A stretch of 64,000 nucleotides of DNA from Halostreptopolyspora alba (GTDB taxonomy: Bacteria; Actinomycetota; Actinomycetes; Streptosporangiales; Streptosporangiaceae): NCBI GenBank assembly GCA_003725585.1, contig RJMB01000013.1:62001-126000 (forward strand). Direction: 5' to 3'. This document shows, piece after piece, positions 46,384 through 56,311 of this stretch (the first letter of the stretch is position 1; every line of letters starts with the position of its first letter). The notes beneath the pieces are model-generated. The model was not told where the DNA came from, did not search any database, and saw only the letters and a program-made list of their open reading frames with translations. A program made the translations under genes and the position numbers.

Positions 46384-47823
46384 TCACTTCAACGCGCGCA
46401 GCTGTTCGTTGAACCAGCGGTGCGGGGGCAGCGCGACCGCGGCCGCCACAAGGCGCTCACAGCGGGCGCGCCGCTCCTCCTCGGGCATGGTCAGCGCGGT
46501 GTGCAGCGCCTCCGCGGTCTCGCTGACGTCGAACGGGTTGACCAGCAACGCATCGGCGCCCAGCTCGTCAGCGGCGCCCGCCTCCGTCGAGAGCACCAGG
46601 GCGCACCCGTCGTGCGACAGCACCGGCCCCTCCTTGGCGACCAGGTTCATCCCGTCGCGGATCGGGTTGACCAGCAGTACGTCGGCCAGCTGGTAGGCGG
46701 CCAGGGACCGCGGGAAGTCGTCGTTCACCTCCAGGATCAGCGGGGTCCAGTCGGCCGTGCCGAACTCCTCGTTGATCTCCTTGGCGACGCGCCGCACGGA
46801 TTCGGTGTACTCGCGGTACTCGGCCACGTCGCCCCGGCTGGGGTAGGCGAACGCCAGGTGGGTGACGCGGCCGCGCCACTCGGGTCGGGTCGACAGCAGC
46901 TCACGGTACGCCTCGAGCCCCCGCACGATGTTCTTGGACAGTTCGGTGCGGTCCACCCGGACGACGAGCTTGGTGTCGCCCACGCGTGAACGCAGTGCCG
47001 CCCGGCGTTCGGCGACGTCGTCGGCTCCGGCGCGTTCGCGCAGCGTCGCACCGTCGGCGCCCAGCGCGTGCACCCCCACCTCGACCACGCGGCCCCCGTA
47101 CTCCAGGCTCCGCTTGTCCCAGTTGACCGTGGTGCCGAGGAACGTCTCGCAGCACCGCAGGAAGGCGTCGGCCCACCGGAGGCTGAGGAACCCGACATGG
47201 TCGGCGCCGAGCATGCCCTCGAGTAGCTCTCGTCTGACCGCCTCGGGCAGCATTCGAAAGTACTCCGGTGGTGCCCACGGGGTGTGCTGGAAGTGCGCGA
47301 TGCGCAGGTCGGGGCGTCGCCTGCGCGCCATGCGGGGCACCAGCGCCAGGTGGTAGTCCTGCACGGCGACGCGCGCGTTGTCGTCGGCCCCGGTGAGCAG
47401 CGCGTCACAGAAGGCCGAGTTGTAAGCGCGGTAGTCCTCCCACTGGGCGCGGAACTCGGTGCCGTAGGCGGGCTTGTTGGGGGTGTCGTAGAGGAGGTGG
47501 TGGATGAACCACAGGGTGGAGTTCGCCACCGCCGTGTAGGCGTTACCGAACGTCGTGGGCGGGATGTCGAGCATGCGCACCCGCATGTTCCCCAGGTCGA
47601 ACCCGGCGCGGTCGAGCCGGCCTTCGGGGGCCTCGGCCACGGCCGCGCGGTCGGCGTCGGACAGCGCCGCGCACACCCACAGGGTGTCGGTCTCGGCGGC
47701 CACCGAGCTCAACCCGGAGACGAGCCCTCCGCCACCGCGCCGTTGGGTGAGCGAGCCGTCGTCGTTGATCGAGAAGGACACCGGACCTCTGTTGGAAGCG
47801 ACGAGGATCTGTGCCTTGTCCAC
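46384..47823 (-). CDS. otsA: Trehalose-6-phosphate synthase
   Basis: GT20 glucosyltransferase making trehalose 6-phosphate from a nucleotide-glucose donor and glucose 6-phosphate. The 479 residues begin at GTG 47823 ([19 protein letters not shown]), preceded by GAGG; a GTG four codons earlier is possible. Landmarks: [57 protein letters not shown], and the C-terminal [18 protein letters not shown], which contacts the donor. With otsB nearby it completes trehalose synthesis for osmotic or desiccation stress. Confidence 0.94.
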   Translation of the reverse strand: MDKAQILVASNRGPVSFSINDDGSLTQRRGGGGLVSGLSSVAAETDTLWVCAALSDADRAAVAEAPEGRLDRAGFDLGNMRVRMLDIPPTTFGNAYTAVANSTLWFIHHLLYDTPNKPAYGTEFRAQWEDYRAYNSAFCDALLTGADDNARVAVQDYHLALVPRMARRRRPDLRIAHFQHTPWAPPEYFRMLPEAVRRELLEGMLGADHVGFLSLRWADAFLRCCETFLGTTVNWDKRSLEYGGRVVEVGVHALGADGATLRERAGADDVAERRAALRSRVGDTKLVVRVDRTELSKNIVRGLEAYRELLSTRPEWRGRVTHLAFAYPSRGDVAEYREYTESVRRVAKEINEEFGTADWTPLILEVNDDFPRSLAAYQLADVLLVNPIRDGMNLVAKEGPVLSHDGCALVLSTEAGAADELGADALLVNPFDVSETAEALHTALTMPEEERRARCERLVAAAVALPPHRWFNEQLRALK

Positions 47824-48137
47824 CTGATCGTCCACCTCTCGCGAAATCGCCGATGAATCGCGTCCACCCCAGGCAACTACCAAAATACGCCCTCGCCCTC
47901 GCGCCGCAGCGGGCGGCGTGGGTGGTGTAGGTCTCGCCTTCTCACGCGACGAGCAAACCTCCACGGACCCCACGATGCCCGGCACCCCGGGCGAGGCGAC
48001 GCGTCGCACACCTGGACGTCTCCCCTGCTCAGCGAGCCAGCGAGGAGTTATGGACCCCCCTCCATGGAAAACCGGACACCGCGTCCGTTAAAGTGACCAA
48101 CGGATCCCGCCGGATCTTGGGAAACAACTGAATATTG

Positions 48138-48276
48138 CTCATCCAGAGGGGTGGAGGGACCGGCCCTGCGAAGCCCCGGCAACCATCTCGGCGTGCGTTT
48201 CTCGCGGCACCTGCGAGGCGGCCGAGGCAGGTGCCAACTCCGGCCTGGGGTCAGATCGGCTCTAAGGGAAGATGAG
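48138..48276 (+). ncRNA. SAM riboswitch (S-box type)
   Basis: A SAM-sensing leader RNA. P1 is CTCATC (48138-48143)/GATGAG (48271-48276). The core has CCAGAGGGGTGGAGGGACCG, GCCCCGGCAACC and GGTGCCAACTCCGGCC, the conserved S-box junction elements. The 3' strand of P1 runs into the GAGGGGAG ribosome-binding site (48273-48280) of the next gene, so SAM-stabilised P1 could hide it and block translation. An inverted repeat TATGGA/TCCATG lies at 48051-48066 upstream; no convincing promoter is seen. Confidence 0.92.
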
Positions 48277-48290
48277 GGGAGACGCCTCGC

Positions 48291-49556
48291 ATGGTGATGA
48301 CTGCCACCGAATCCAGCACGTCCGCCGCCCGTTCCTTCGGTCCCGCCGTCGCGTTGTCGTGTCGCGAGTGTGGGCAGCGGTACGCCCTGGGTCCCCGTTT
48401 CGCGTGTGAGCAGTGTTTCGGGCCACTTGAGGTGGCCTACGAGTTCGGGGACGTCAGCCGCGAGTCCATCGCGCGCGGTCCCAACAACATCTGGCGCTAC
48501 GCCGACCTGCTGCCGGTGCCCGACAATGTCGCCGACCTGCCGAACATGAACCCGGGGTTGACCCCCCTGGTCCGCGCCGACCGGCTCGCCGCCGAGGTCG
48601 GGATGCGTTCGCTGCACGTCAAGGACGACTCCGGCAACCCCACCCATTCCTTCAAGGACCGGGTCGTGGCCATGGCGGTCGAGGCCGGGCGCACGTTCGG
48701 GTTCACCACCCTGTCCTGCTCCTCCACCGGGAACCTGGCCGGGGCGGTCGGCGCCGCGGCGGCCCGTGCCGGCTTCCGCTCCTGCGTGTTCATCCCGGCC
48801 GGGCTGGAAGAGGGCAAGATCGTGATGGCGGCGGTCTACGGCGGGCAGCTCGTCGCGATCGACGGCACCTATGACGACGTCAACCGTTTCTGCTCGGAGC
48901 TCATCGGTGACCCCGCCGGCGAGGACTGGGGGTTCGTCAACGTCAACCTGCGCCCCTACTACGCCGAAGGCTCCAAGACACTGGCCTACGAGATCGCCGA
49001 GCAGCTCGGCTGGCGACTGCCGGAGCAGATCATCGTGCCGATCGCGTCCGGTTCCCAGCTCACCAAGATCGACAAGGGGTTCCGCGACCTCGTCAAGCTC
49101 GGCCTGGTCGAGGACCGGCCGTACCGGATCTTCGGCGCGCAGGCCACCGGCTGCTCCCCGGTGGCCAGGGCGTGGGAGAACGGCCACGACGTCGTGCAGC
49201 CGATGAAGCCCGACACCATCGCCAAGTCCCTGGCGATCGGGAACCCGGCCGACGGCCCGTACGTGCTGGACGTCTGTCAGCGCACGGGTGGTTCCGTCGT
49301 GCACGTCAGCGACGCCGAGATCGTCGACTCCATCAAGCTGCTGGCGCGCACCGAGGGTGTCTTCGCCGAGACCGCGGGCGGGGTCACGACCGGTGTGCTG
49401 CGTAAGCTGATCGCCGAGGACGGTCTCGACCCGCAGGCCGAGACCGTTGTGCTCAACACCGGCGACGGCCTCAAGACGCTCAACGCGGTCGACTCCGGGG
49501 TCACAGCGACCATCAAGCCGTCCCTCGACGCGTTCAAGGACGCCGGGCTGCTGTGA
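48291..49556 (+). CDS. thrC: Threonine synthase-fold PLP enzyme under a SAM riboswitch
   Basis: A 421-residue fold-type II PLP enzyme acting on O-phosphohomoserine. It has an N-terminal zinc-ribbon (Cys24, Cys27, Cys39, Cys42), the PLP lysine Lys122 in NPTHSFKDRVV, the phosphate loop CSSTGNLAGAVGAAA, and a C-terminal NTGDGLKT. Annotation would call it ThrC. However, the SAM riboswitch in front and the sulfur-carrier gene behind suggest it may instead make homocysteine from O-phosphohomoserine and a protein thiocarboxylate. A housekeeping thrC beside hom and thrB is not in this window, so the two readings cannot be separated here. ATG 48291 follows GAGGGGAG. Confidence 0.9.
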   Translation: MVMTATESSTSAARSFGPAVALSCRECGQRYALGPRFACEQCFGPLEVAYEFGDVSRESIARGPNNIWRYADLLPVPDNVADLPNMNPGLTPLVRADRLAAEVGMRSLHVKDDSGNPTHSFKDRVVAMAVEAGRTFGFTTLSCSSTGNLAGAVGAAAARAGFRSCVFIPAGLEEGKIVMAAVYGGQLVAIDGTYDDVNRFCSELIGDPAGEDWGFVNVNLRPYYAEGSKTLAYEIAEQLGWRLPEQIIVPIASGSQLTKIDKGFRDLVKLGLVEDRPYRIFGAQATGCSPVARAWENGHDVVQPMKPDTIAKSLAIGNPADGPYVLDVCQRTGGSVVHVSDAEIVDSIKLLARTEGVFAETAGGVTTGVLRKLIAEDGLDPQAETVVLNTGDGLKTLNAVDSGVTATIKPSLDAFKDAGLL

Positions 49557-49625
49557 GCAGCGCCCCGGAGCGGGCCCGTTCCCTCGATCCACCCAGATCT
49601 CACCCAGCAAGGAGTACCCACAGCC

Positions 49626-49901
49626 ATGAGCGTCAGCGTTCGCGTGCCGACCATCCTGCGCACCTACACCAAGGACGCGGCCGAGGTCACGGCCGAGGGC
49701 GACACCCTCAAGGCCGTCCTGGCCGACCTGGAGGCCAACTATCCGGGCATCCAGGCTCGGATCCTCGACGACTCCGGAAAGGTCCGTCGGTTCGTCAACG
49801 TCTACGTGGGCGACGAGGACGTGCGGTTCGCCGATGGTCTTGACACGGTCATCGCGGACGGCAGCCAGGTGTCGATCATCCCCGCTGTCGCCGGTGGCTG
49901 A
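49626..49901 (+). CDS. MoaD/ThiS-family sulfur carrier, CysO-like
   Basis: A 91-residue ubiquitin-fold sulfur carrier ending in VAGG; the terminal Gly-Gly is adenylated and then thiocarboxylated. SVSVRVPTILRTYTKDAAEV, DTLKAVLADLEANYPGI and RRFVNVYVGDEDVRF closely follow mycobacterial CysO, including the C-terminus ADGSQVSIIPAVAGG. CysO feeds cysteine synthesis with CysM and Mec, but neither is adjacent here. It starts 69 bp after the ThrC-like gene, under the same riboswitch, so it is likely the sulfur donor for that enzyme. Confidence 0.9.
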   Translation: MSVSVRVPTILRTYTKDAAEVTAEGDTLKAVLADLEANYPGIQARILDDSGKVRRFVNVYVGDEDVRFADGLDTVIADGSQVSIIPAVAGG

Positions 49902-49930
49902 GTCGCGCGCCACGGTCTCCCGGACTCCGT

Positions 49931-49970
49931 GGAGCCCGCGCCCCCGGTCGCACCGGCGGGCGCGGGCTCC
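49931..49970 (+). terminator. Strong hairpin terminator after the sulfur carrier gene
   Basis: GGAGCCCGCGCCC (49931-49943) and GGGCGCGGGCTCC (49958-49970) form a perfect 13-bp stem enclosing an inner CCGGT-CGC-ACCGG stem. It starts 30 bp after the stop and separates the riboswitch operon from groL. Confidence 0.85.
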
Positions 49971-50036
49971 GTGTGTTCGCCCGTGATGACCTGCGAGTAA
50001 CCGGACACACGGGCTCCTGTAACGCGGATGTAGGCG

Positions 50037-50063
50037 TTTGCACTCCCTTCATCGGAGTGCTAA
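50037..50063 (+). promoter_or_regulatory. CIRCE operator 1 (HrcA), overlapping the groL promoter
   Basis: TTTGCACTC-N9-GAGTGCTAA matches the CIRCE consensus with one mismatch in the left arm. It coincides with a sigma-70-type promoter TTGCAC (50038-50043)-N17-TAAAAA (50061-50066), so HrcA binding would block RNA polymerase. Confidence 0.92.
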
Positions 50064-50073
50064 AAAAGGAGCG

Positions 50074-50100
50074 TTAGCACTCCTTCGAGAGGAGTGCTAA
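50074..50100 (+). promoter_or_regulatory. CIRCE operator 2 (HrcA)
   Basis: TTAGCACTC-N9-GAGTGCTAA is a perfect CIRCE element, 37 bp from the first (start to start), just past the expected transcription start. The pair gives tight repression of groL outside heat stress. Confidence 0.97.
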
Positions 50101-51873
<1,773 letters not shown>

Positions 51874-51922
51874 GCTCGCGAAGTCCTCACTGTCCCAGGT
51901 ACGCGTTCGTAGCCTGCGACGA

Positions 51923-51953
51923 CAAGGGCGGTCCCGCCGGGGGACCGCCCTTG
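51923..51953. terminator. Strong bidirectional terminator after groL
   Basis: CAAGGGCGGTCCC (51923-51935) and GGGACCGCCCTTG (51941-51953) pair perfectly over 13 bp around GCCGG, between groL and the convergent VOC gene. Confidence 0.9.
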
Positions 51954-52063
51954 CTCATGTCTGGCCCGGCGGGCCCCGCCGTACCCGTTCCCGGGTGGGA
52001 ACCGGCGTGTGGCGGCTGGGTGTTCCGCCAGGAGAGGGTGCGGCACCGGGTGTACCGGCACGC

Positions 52064-52474
52064 TCAGTCGGTGTCCGGCAGCAGCGTCCCGAAGCACCAG
52101 AAGCCGTTCTCCGGGTCCCTCACTCCGTACTCCCGCTGCCCGTACGGCATATCCCGCGGCTCGTACCAGATCGTCGCCCCCGCCGACTTGGCCCGATCGA
52201 AGTGCGCGTCGACATCGTCGACGTAGACCATGACGCCGGCGTGCACCGCGGCGAGGTCACCCGGTGTCCCCAGCCCCATCTCCGGCTGGGCACCGCTGAG
52301 CATCACGAACTTGTCCGCCATACGCAGCTCGATGTTGCCGATCTCCCCGTCCGGCCTTTGATGGGTGGCCACCTCGGTGAATCCGAGCGCCTCGACCAGG
52401 AAGTCCCGAACGCGCGCGGGATCCTCGTAGAGCAGGTACGGGACGACGCTGGGTGTGGGTATGTCACCGGGCAT
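52064..52474 (-). CDS. VOC-family (glyoxalase/bleomycin-resistance-like) protein
   Basis: A 136-residue vicinal-oxygen-chelate protein: TPSVVPYLLYEDPARVRDFL, GFTEVATHQRPDGEIGNIEL, then VHAGVMVYVDDVDAHFDRAK and the terminal GQREYGVRDPENGFWCFGTL. The Glu/His metal ligand pattern is only partly evident, so it may be a binding protein rather than an enzyme. ATG 52474 follows GAGGAG. It is downstream of the AraC regulator on the same strand and probably controlled by it. Confidence 0.87.
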   Translation of the reverse strand: MPGDIPTPSVVPYLLYEDPARVRDFLVEALGFTEVATHQRPDGEIGNIELRMADKFVMLSGAQPEMGLGTPGDLAAVHAGVMVYVDDVDAHFDRAKSAGATIWYEPRDMPYGQREYGVRDPENGFWCFGTLLPDTD

Positions 52475-52574
52475 GCTGTACTCCTCGTCCACGGTGCGCG
52501 GATGCTGACACCACCAACGTAGGAACACCGCGCACCGCTGTATTGGACGTTTGTCCGGTCCCGACCGTCCGGTC

Positions 52575-53378
52575 TCAGGGCGGTGTGTCGGCGGACGGCT
52601 CCGAGCGGCGTAGCCGCAGATGTTCCCCCGGGGCGCTGCCGGCGAACCGCCTGAACTCCCGGTTGAAATGCGCCTGGTCGCTGTAGCCGGTGCGCGATGC
52701 CACCTCCGCCAGCGGCAACCCACCGTCCTCCACGAGTCGGGCCGCTCGCTCGAAGCGCCGCAGACACGCGAGGGTCTTCGGGGGAACGCCGAAGGCGTGC
52801 CGAAAACAGGTCGACAGGTGCTGCCGGCTGTAATCCAGTTCACCAACCAGGTCGACGATGTCGAGATCGCCACCACTGTCGTGGATGCGCCGCCAAGCCC
52901 AGGTGAGGGCGGCTCCGGGCGAGCGGGCCGCGTCGAGCCGCGCGAGGAGCACCTCGTCGAGCAGGGCGAACCGGGACGGCCAGTCCGGCAGGTCGTACAG
53001 CCGCTCGGCGAGCCTGCCGGCGAGCGGGCCGAGCACGTCCTCCAGCGCCACGACGCGGCCGGTGAGCGCGGACATCGGTACGTCGAGCAGCAGTCGGGCC
53101 CCCAGTACCGACAAGTCGACCTGCACCCCCCGTACGCGCGCGGGCCAGGCCGTGACCACGCTGGTCTCCCGCAGGCCGCTGGTGAACGCGACCAACGGCT
53201 CACCGTCCAGCGCGAACGCGTCACCGAAGGTGATCACCAACGGCAGTGTGGTGCCCGGCAGCTCACGCCGCCGCATCCGCCGCGTCGCCACGACCGCGTA
53301 CCCCTGGTAGCGCGACACGAGGCCATCAAGTCGCGGATCGGGCGGGCGTCCCACGAACTCCAGGTCGGCCGCTTCCAT
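52575..53378 (-). CDS. AraC-family transcriptional regulator
   Basis: A 267-residue regulator. The N-terminal ~150 residues are a ligand-binding domain (RRELPGTTLPLVITFGDAF; GVQVDLSVLGARLLLDVPMS). The C-terminal two-HTH AraC domain reads VGELDYSRQHLSTCFRHAFG, PPKTLACLRRFERAARLVED and EVASRTGYSDQAHFNREFRR. ATG 53378 is the first start. The VOC gene begins 101 bp after its stop, a typical small-molecule-responsive pair. Confidence 0.9.
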   Translation of the reverse strand: MEAADLEFVGRPPDPRLDGLVSRYQGYAVVATRRMRRRELPGTTLPLVITFGDAFALDGEPLVAFTSGLRETSVVTAWPARVRGVQVDLSVLGARLLLDVPMSALTGRVVALEDVLGPLAGRLAERLYDLPDWPSRFALLDEVLLARLDAARSPGAALTWAWRRIHDSGGDLDIVDLVGELDYSRQHLSTCFRHAFGVPPKTLACLRRFERAARLVEDGGLPLAEVASRTGYSDQAHFNREFRRFAGSAPGEHLRLRRSEPSADTPP

Positions 53379-53562
53379 GGCGGCAGCCTACAGGGGAACC
53401 CGCCGGTGCCCTCCGACGTTCGGAAACCAGGGGCCGGGCGGGGTTCGTGATCGTCGCACAAGACGACCGCTCTCGTGCGTGACGAACGCGCGCCGGCCAT
53501 CCGGACGGCCCCGACGGCCGGTTCGCGCACCGCAGCTGACCCGCGGTTTTGAGTGTTCTAAG

Positions 53563-53635
53563 AGCCGGCAAGGGGACTTGAACCCCTAACCTATCGCTTA
53601 CAAGGCGATTGCTCTGCCTGTTGAGCTATGCCGGC
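53563..53635 (-). tRNA. tRNA-Thr (anticodon TGT)
   Basis: A complete 73-nt cloverleaf on the minus strand. The acceptor GCCGGCA pairs with TGCCGGC; the D-arm has TAGCTCAACAGGCAGAGCA; the anticodon loop CTTGTAA gives TGT (53600-53602), reading ACA; the T-arm is GGGGTTCAAGTCCCC. The CCA end is not encoded (ACA... follows). It is isolated between araC-like and rlmB. Confidence 0.97.
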
Positions 53636-53687
53636 TGGTGTCCGCCGCACCCAGTGGCATGGTACCGGTTCGTGGCCGTGGTGCGGA

Positions 53688-54674
53688 CTACCGCGCTGAG
53701 GCGCGGCGGCGCCGGGCCACCTCGTAGAGGGAGATTCCGGCCGCCACCGAGGCGTTGAGGGACTCCGCCCCGCTGATCGGGATCGAGGCCACGGTGTCGC
53801 AGGTCTCGCGGACGAGCCGGGACAACCCCTTACCCTCGGACCCGATGACGACGACGAGCGGCTCGCTGGCGAGGTCCAGGTCAGCGACCGTGGTGTCGCC
53901 GTCCGCGGCGAGGCCCGCGACGAACAGGCCGTCACGCTTGTACCTCTCCAGGGTGCGAGTGAGGTTGGTGGCCTGCGCGACCGGCAGCCGAGCCAGGGCA
54001 CCGGCCGACGTCTTCCAGGCGCCCGTGGTCACGCCCGCGGACCGCCGCTCGGGCAACACGATTCCGTGGGCACCGAACGCCGCGGCGGACCGTGCGACCG
54101 CCCCCAGGTTGTGCGGGTCGGTGACGCTGTCGAGCGCCACGAGCAGCGGCGGAGTGTCGGAGGCCCGGGCGGTCTCCAGCAGGCGGTCAGTGTCCCAGTA
54201 GTCGTACGCCGGCACCTTCAGCACGACCCCCTGGTGCACGGCACCCGGCTGCCCGCTGCTCTCACACCGGCGGTCCAGCTCGGCCTTGGACGCCTCCCGG
54301 ATCCGCACCCCGGCCTCACCCGCGAGACGGGTCGCCTCGGTCGTCCGCGGCTCCGACTCGATACTGGTCGACAGGAACAGCGTGGTCGCCGGCACTCCGG
54401 CGCGAAGCGCCTCGATGACCGGATTGCGGCCGACCAGCAACTCCGACCCGCCGGCGTCGCGGCCGGGGGTACCGGACGGGGTGGCCCTCGTCTCCTCTCG
54501 GGACGCCGCCACGCGCGGACCCTGCTGTGTCCGGCTCCCGGACTTGGACTGCTGCTTCTTGGCGTACCAGTGTCGCTGCTCCTTGGGAAGCGTGGGTTTC
54601 TTGCCCTCGAGTGCGCGCTTCCCCTTGCCACCGGTGCCCTTAGTGGGCCCCTTCTTGTTCCTCTTCGCCGGCAT
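53688..54674 (-). CDS. rlmB: 23S rRNA (guanosine(2251)-2'-O)-methyltransferase RlmB
   Basis: SpoU/TrmH-family knotted methyltransferase that modifies G2251 in the 23S peptidyl-transferase centre. Of 328 residues the first ~85 are a very basic Lys/Gln-rich extension (KRNKKGPTKGTGGKGKRALE). The substrate-binding domain follows from LLVGRNPVIEALRAG; the SPOUT core has VALDSVTDPHNLGAVARSAA, VVIGSEGKGLSRLV, and the C-terminal IPISGAESLNASVAAGISLY that forms the SAM knot. It lies just downstream of cysS, the conserved order. Confidence 0.93.
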   Translation of the reverse strand: MPAKRNKKGPTKGTGGKGKRALEGKKPTLPKEQRHWYAKKQQSKSGSRTQQGPRVAASREETRATPSGTPGRDAGGSELLVGRNPVIEALRAGVPATTLFLSTSIESEPRTTEATRLAGEAGVRIREASKAELDRRCESSGQPGAVHQGVVLKVPAYDYWDTDRLLETARASDTPPLLVALDSVTDPHNLGAVARSAAAFGAHGIVLPERRSAGVTTGAWKTSAGALARLPVAQATNLTRTLERYKRDGLFVAGLAADGDTTVADLDLASEPLVVVIGSEGKGLSRLVRETCDTVASIPISGAESLNASVAAGISLYEVARRRRASAR

Positions 54675-54755
54675 GAGCGCCGTTCCTCCCCAAATCTGGT
54701 GTGCGTGCGGGCATGCCGGGAACCGGCCGCGACCGCGATGCTCCCCGGTGGGCCG

Positions 54756-56159
54756 TCAGCCGTTCCTCAGCTCCCAGCGCGGGCCGTGCGGGGTGTCCTC
54801 GACGGTGATCCCGGCGTCGAGAAGCTGGTCGCGGATCTCGTCGGCCGTGGCGTAGTCCCTGCGTTCCCGTGCCGCCTGTCGCTGGTTCAGGGCCACCGTC
54901 ACCAGCGCGTCGACCACGCCGCGCAGTCCGGAGTCGCCGGTATCGGCCCAACTCTCGGACAGCGGGTCCAGCCCCAGCACCGTCAGCATGCCACGCAGCC
55001 GGGCGGTGACCTCGGCGACCCGCTCCTTCGCGCCCTCGGCCAGCGCGGAGTTGCCCTCGCGCACGTGGTTGTGCACGGCCGCGAGCGCCTGCGAGACCCC
55101 CAGGTCGTCGTCCAGCGCCTCGGCGAACGGTTCGGGGAGCTCCTTGCTGGGCGCCACGTCCCCCACGGCTTCCACCGCGCGGGTCACGAACCCCTCGATC
55201 CGCTGGTAGGCCGCCGCCGCCTCGCGCAGCGCCTCAACCGAGTAGTCGATCACGGAACGGTAGTGCGCCTGGGCGAGGTAGTAGCGCAGCTCGACCGGTC
55301 GCACCTCGCGGACGATCTCCGGGATCAGTAGCGAGTTGCCCACCGACTTGCTCATCTTCTCGCCGCTCATGGAGAGCAGCCCGTTGTGCATCCAGTAGCG
55401 GGCGAACCCGTCGCCCGCGGCCCGCGACTGCGCCGACTCGTTCTCGTGGTGCGGGAAGACGAGATCAACCCCACCGCCATGGATGTCGAACGTCGGGCCG
55501 AGGTACTTCGTCGCCATGGCCGAGCACTCCAGGTGCCAGCCGGGCCGACCGGAACCCCACGGGGTCTCCCAGCTCGGTTCGCCGGGACGCGTACCCTTCC
55601 ACAGGGCGAAGTCGCGAGGATCGCGTTTGCCCCGGTCGCTGTCGGTGTCGCCGGCGCCGCGCATCTGGTCGAGCCGCTGGTTGGACAGCTCGCCGTAGTC
55701 GGGGAACGAGGTGACGTCGAAGTAGACGTCACCGGAGTCGTCCGCGGCGGGGTAGGCGTGGCCGCGCTCGATCAGGCGCCGCATGAGCTCGATCATCTCG
55801 GGCACGTGTCCCGTGGCACGCGGTTCCACCGTGGGTGGCAGGCAGTTGAGGATGTCGTAGGCCCAGGTGAACGCACGCTGGTTCCGCTCGCTGACCTCCC
55901 ACCACGGCACACCCTCGGCACTGGCGACATTGATGATCTTGTCGTCGATGTCGGTGACGTTGCGGCACAGCGTGACCCGGTAGCCGCGGTGGACGAGCCA
56001 ACGCCGCAGGATGTCGAAGTTCACACCGGAGCGGATGTGTCCGATGTGGGGCGCCGCCTGCACCGTGGCACCACACAGGTACAGCGACACGTGTCCCTCG
56101 CGTAGGGGGACGAAGTCGCGAACCTGGCGTGCCCGGGTGTCGTAGAAGCGCAAACTCAC
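54756..56159 (-). CDS. cysS: Cysteine-tRNA ligase
   Basis: Class I synthetase of 467 residues that charges tRNA-Cys. The zinc and cysteine site begins at [17 protein letters not shown], which includes the HIGH-type motif; WHLECSAMA and [11 protein letters not shown] complete the zinc ligands, and [10 protein letters not shown] is the KMSKS loop. The C-terminal anticodon-binding domain from about 350 is present, distinguishing it from the shorter mycothiol ligase MshC. GTG 56159 starts it. The order cysS-rlmB is conserved in actinomycetes. Confidence 0.95.
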   Translation of the reverse strand: MSLRFYDTRARQVRDFVPLREGHVSLYLCGATVQAAPHIGHIRSGVNFDILRRWLVHRGYRVTLCRNVTDIDDKIINVASAEGVPWWEVSERNQRAFTWAYDILNCLPPTVEPRATGHVPEMIELMRRLIERGHAYPAADDSGDVYFDVTSFPDYGELSNQRLDQMRGAGDTDSDRGKRDPRDFALWKGTRPGEPSWETPWGSGRPGWHLECSAMATKYLGPTFDIHGGGVDLVFPHHENESAQSRAAGDGFARYWMHNGLLSMSGEKMSKSVGNSLLIPEIVREVRPVELRYYLAQAHYRSVIDYSVEALREAAAAYQRIEGFVTRAVEAVGDVAPSKELPEPFAEALDDDLGVSQALAAVHNHVREGNSALAEGAKERVAEVTARLRGMLTVLGLDPLSESWADTGDSGLRGVVDALVTVALNQRQAARERRDYATADEIRDQLLDAGITVEDTPHGPRWELRNG

Positions 56160-56311
56160 GGTGCCAAGGGTAGCCGTTTCAGCGCGGGCTATGGGCGCGT
56201 AACCCGTGGCCGGCGGCCCCGCTTCCCGGAAATCGGGCGGCGACCAGCGGTGGCCACATTCACGCGGATCCTCGTGTTCGCGGCGCGCGCTGAGCTACGC
56301 TTCTGCGCACG

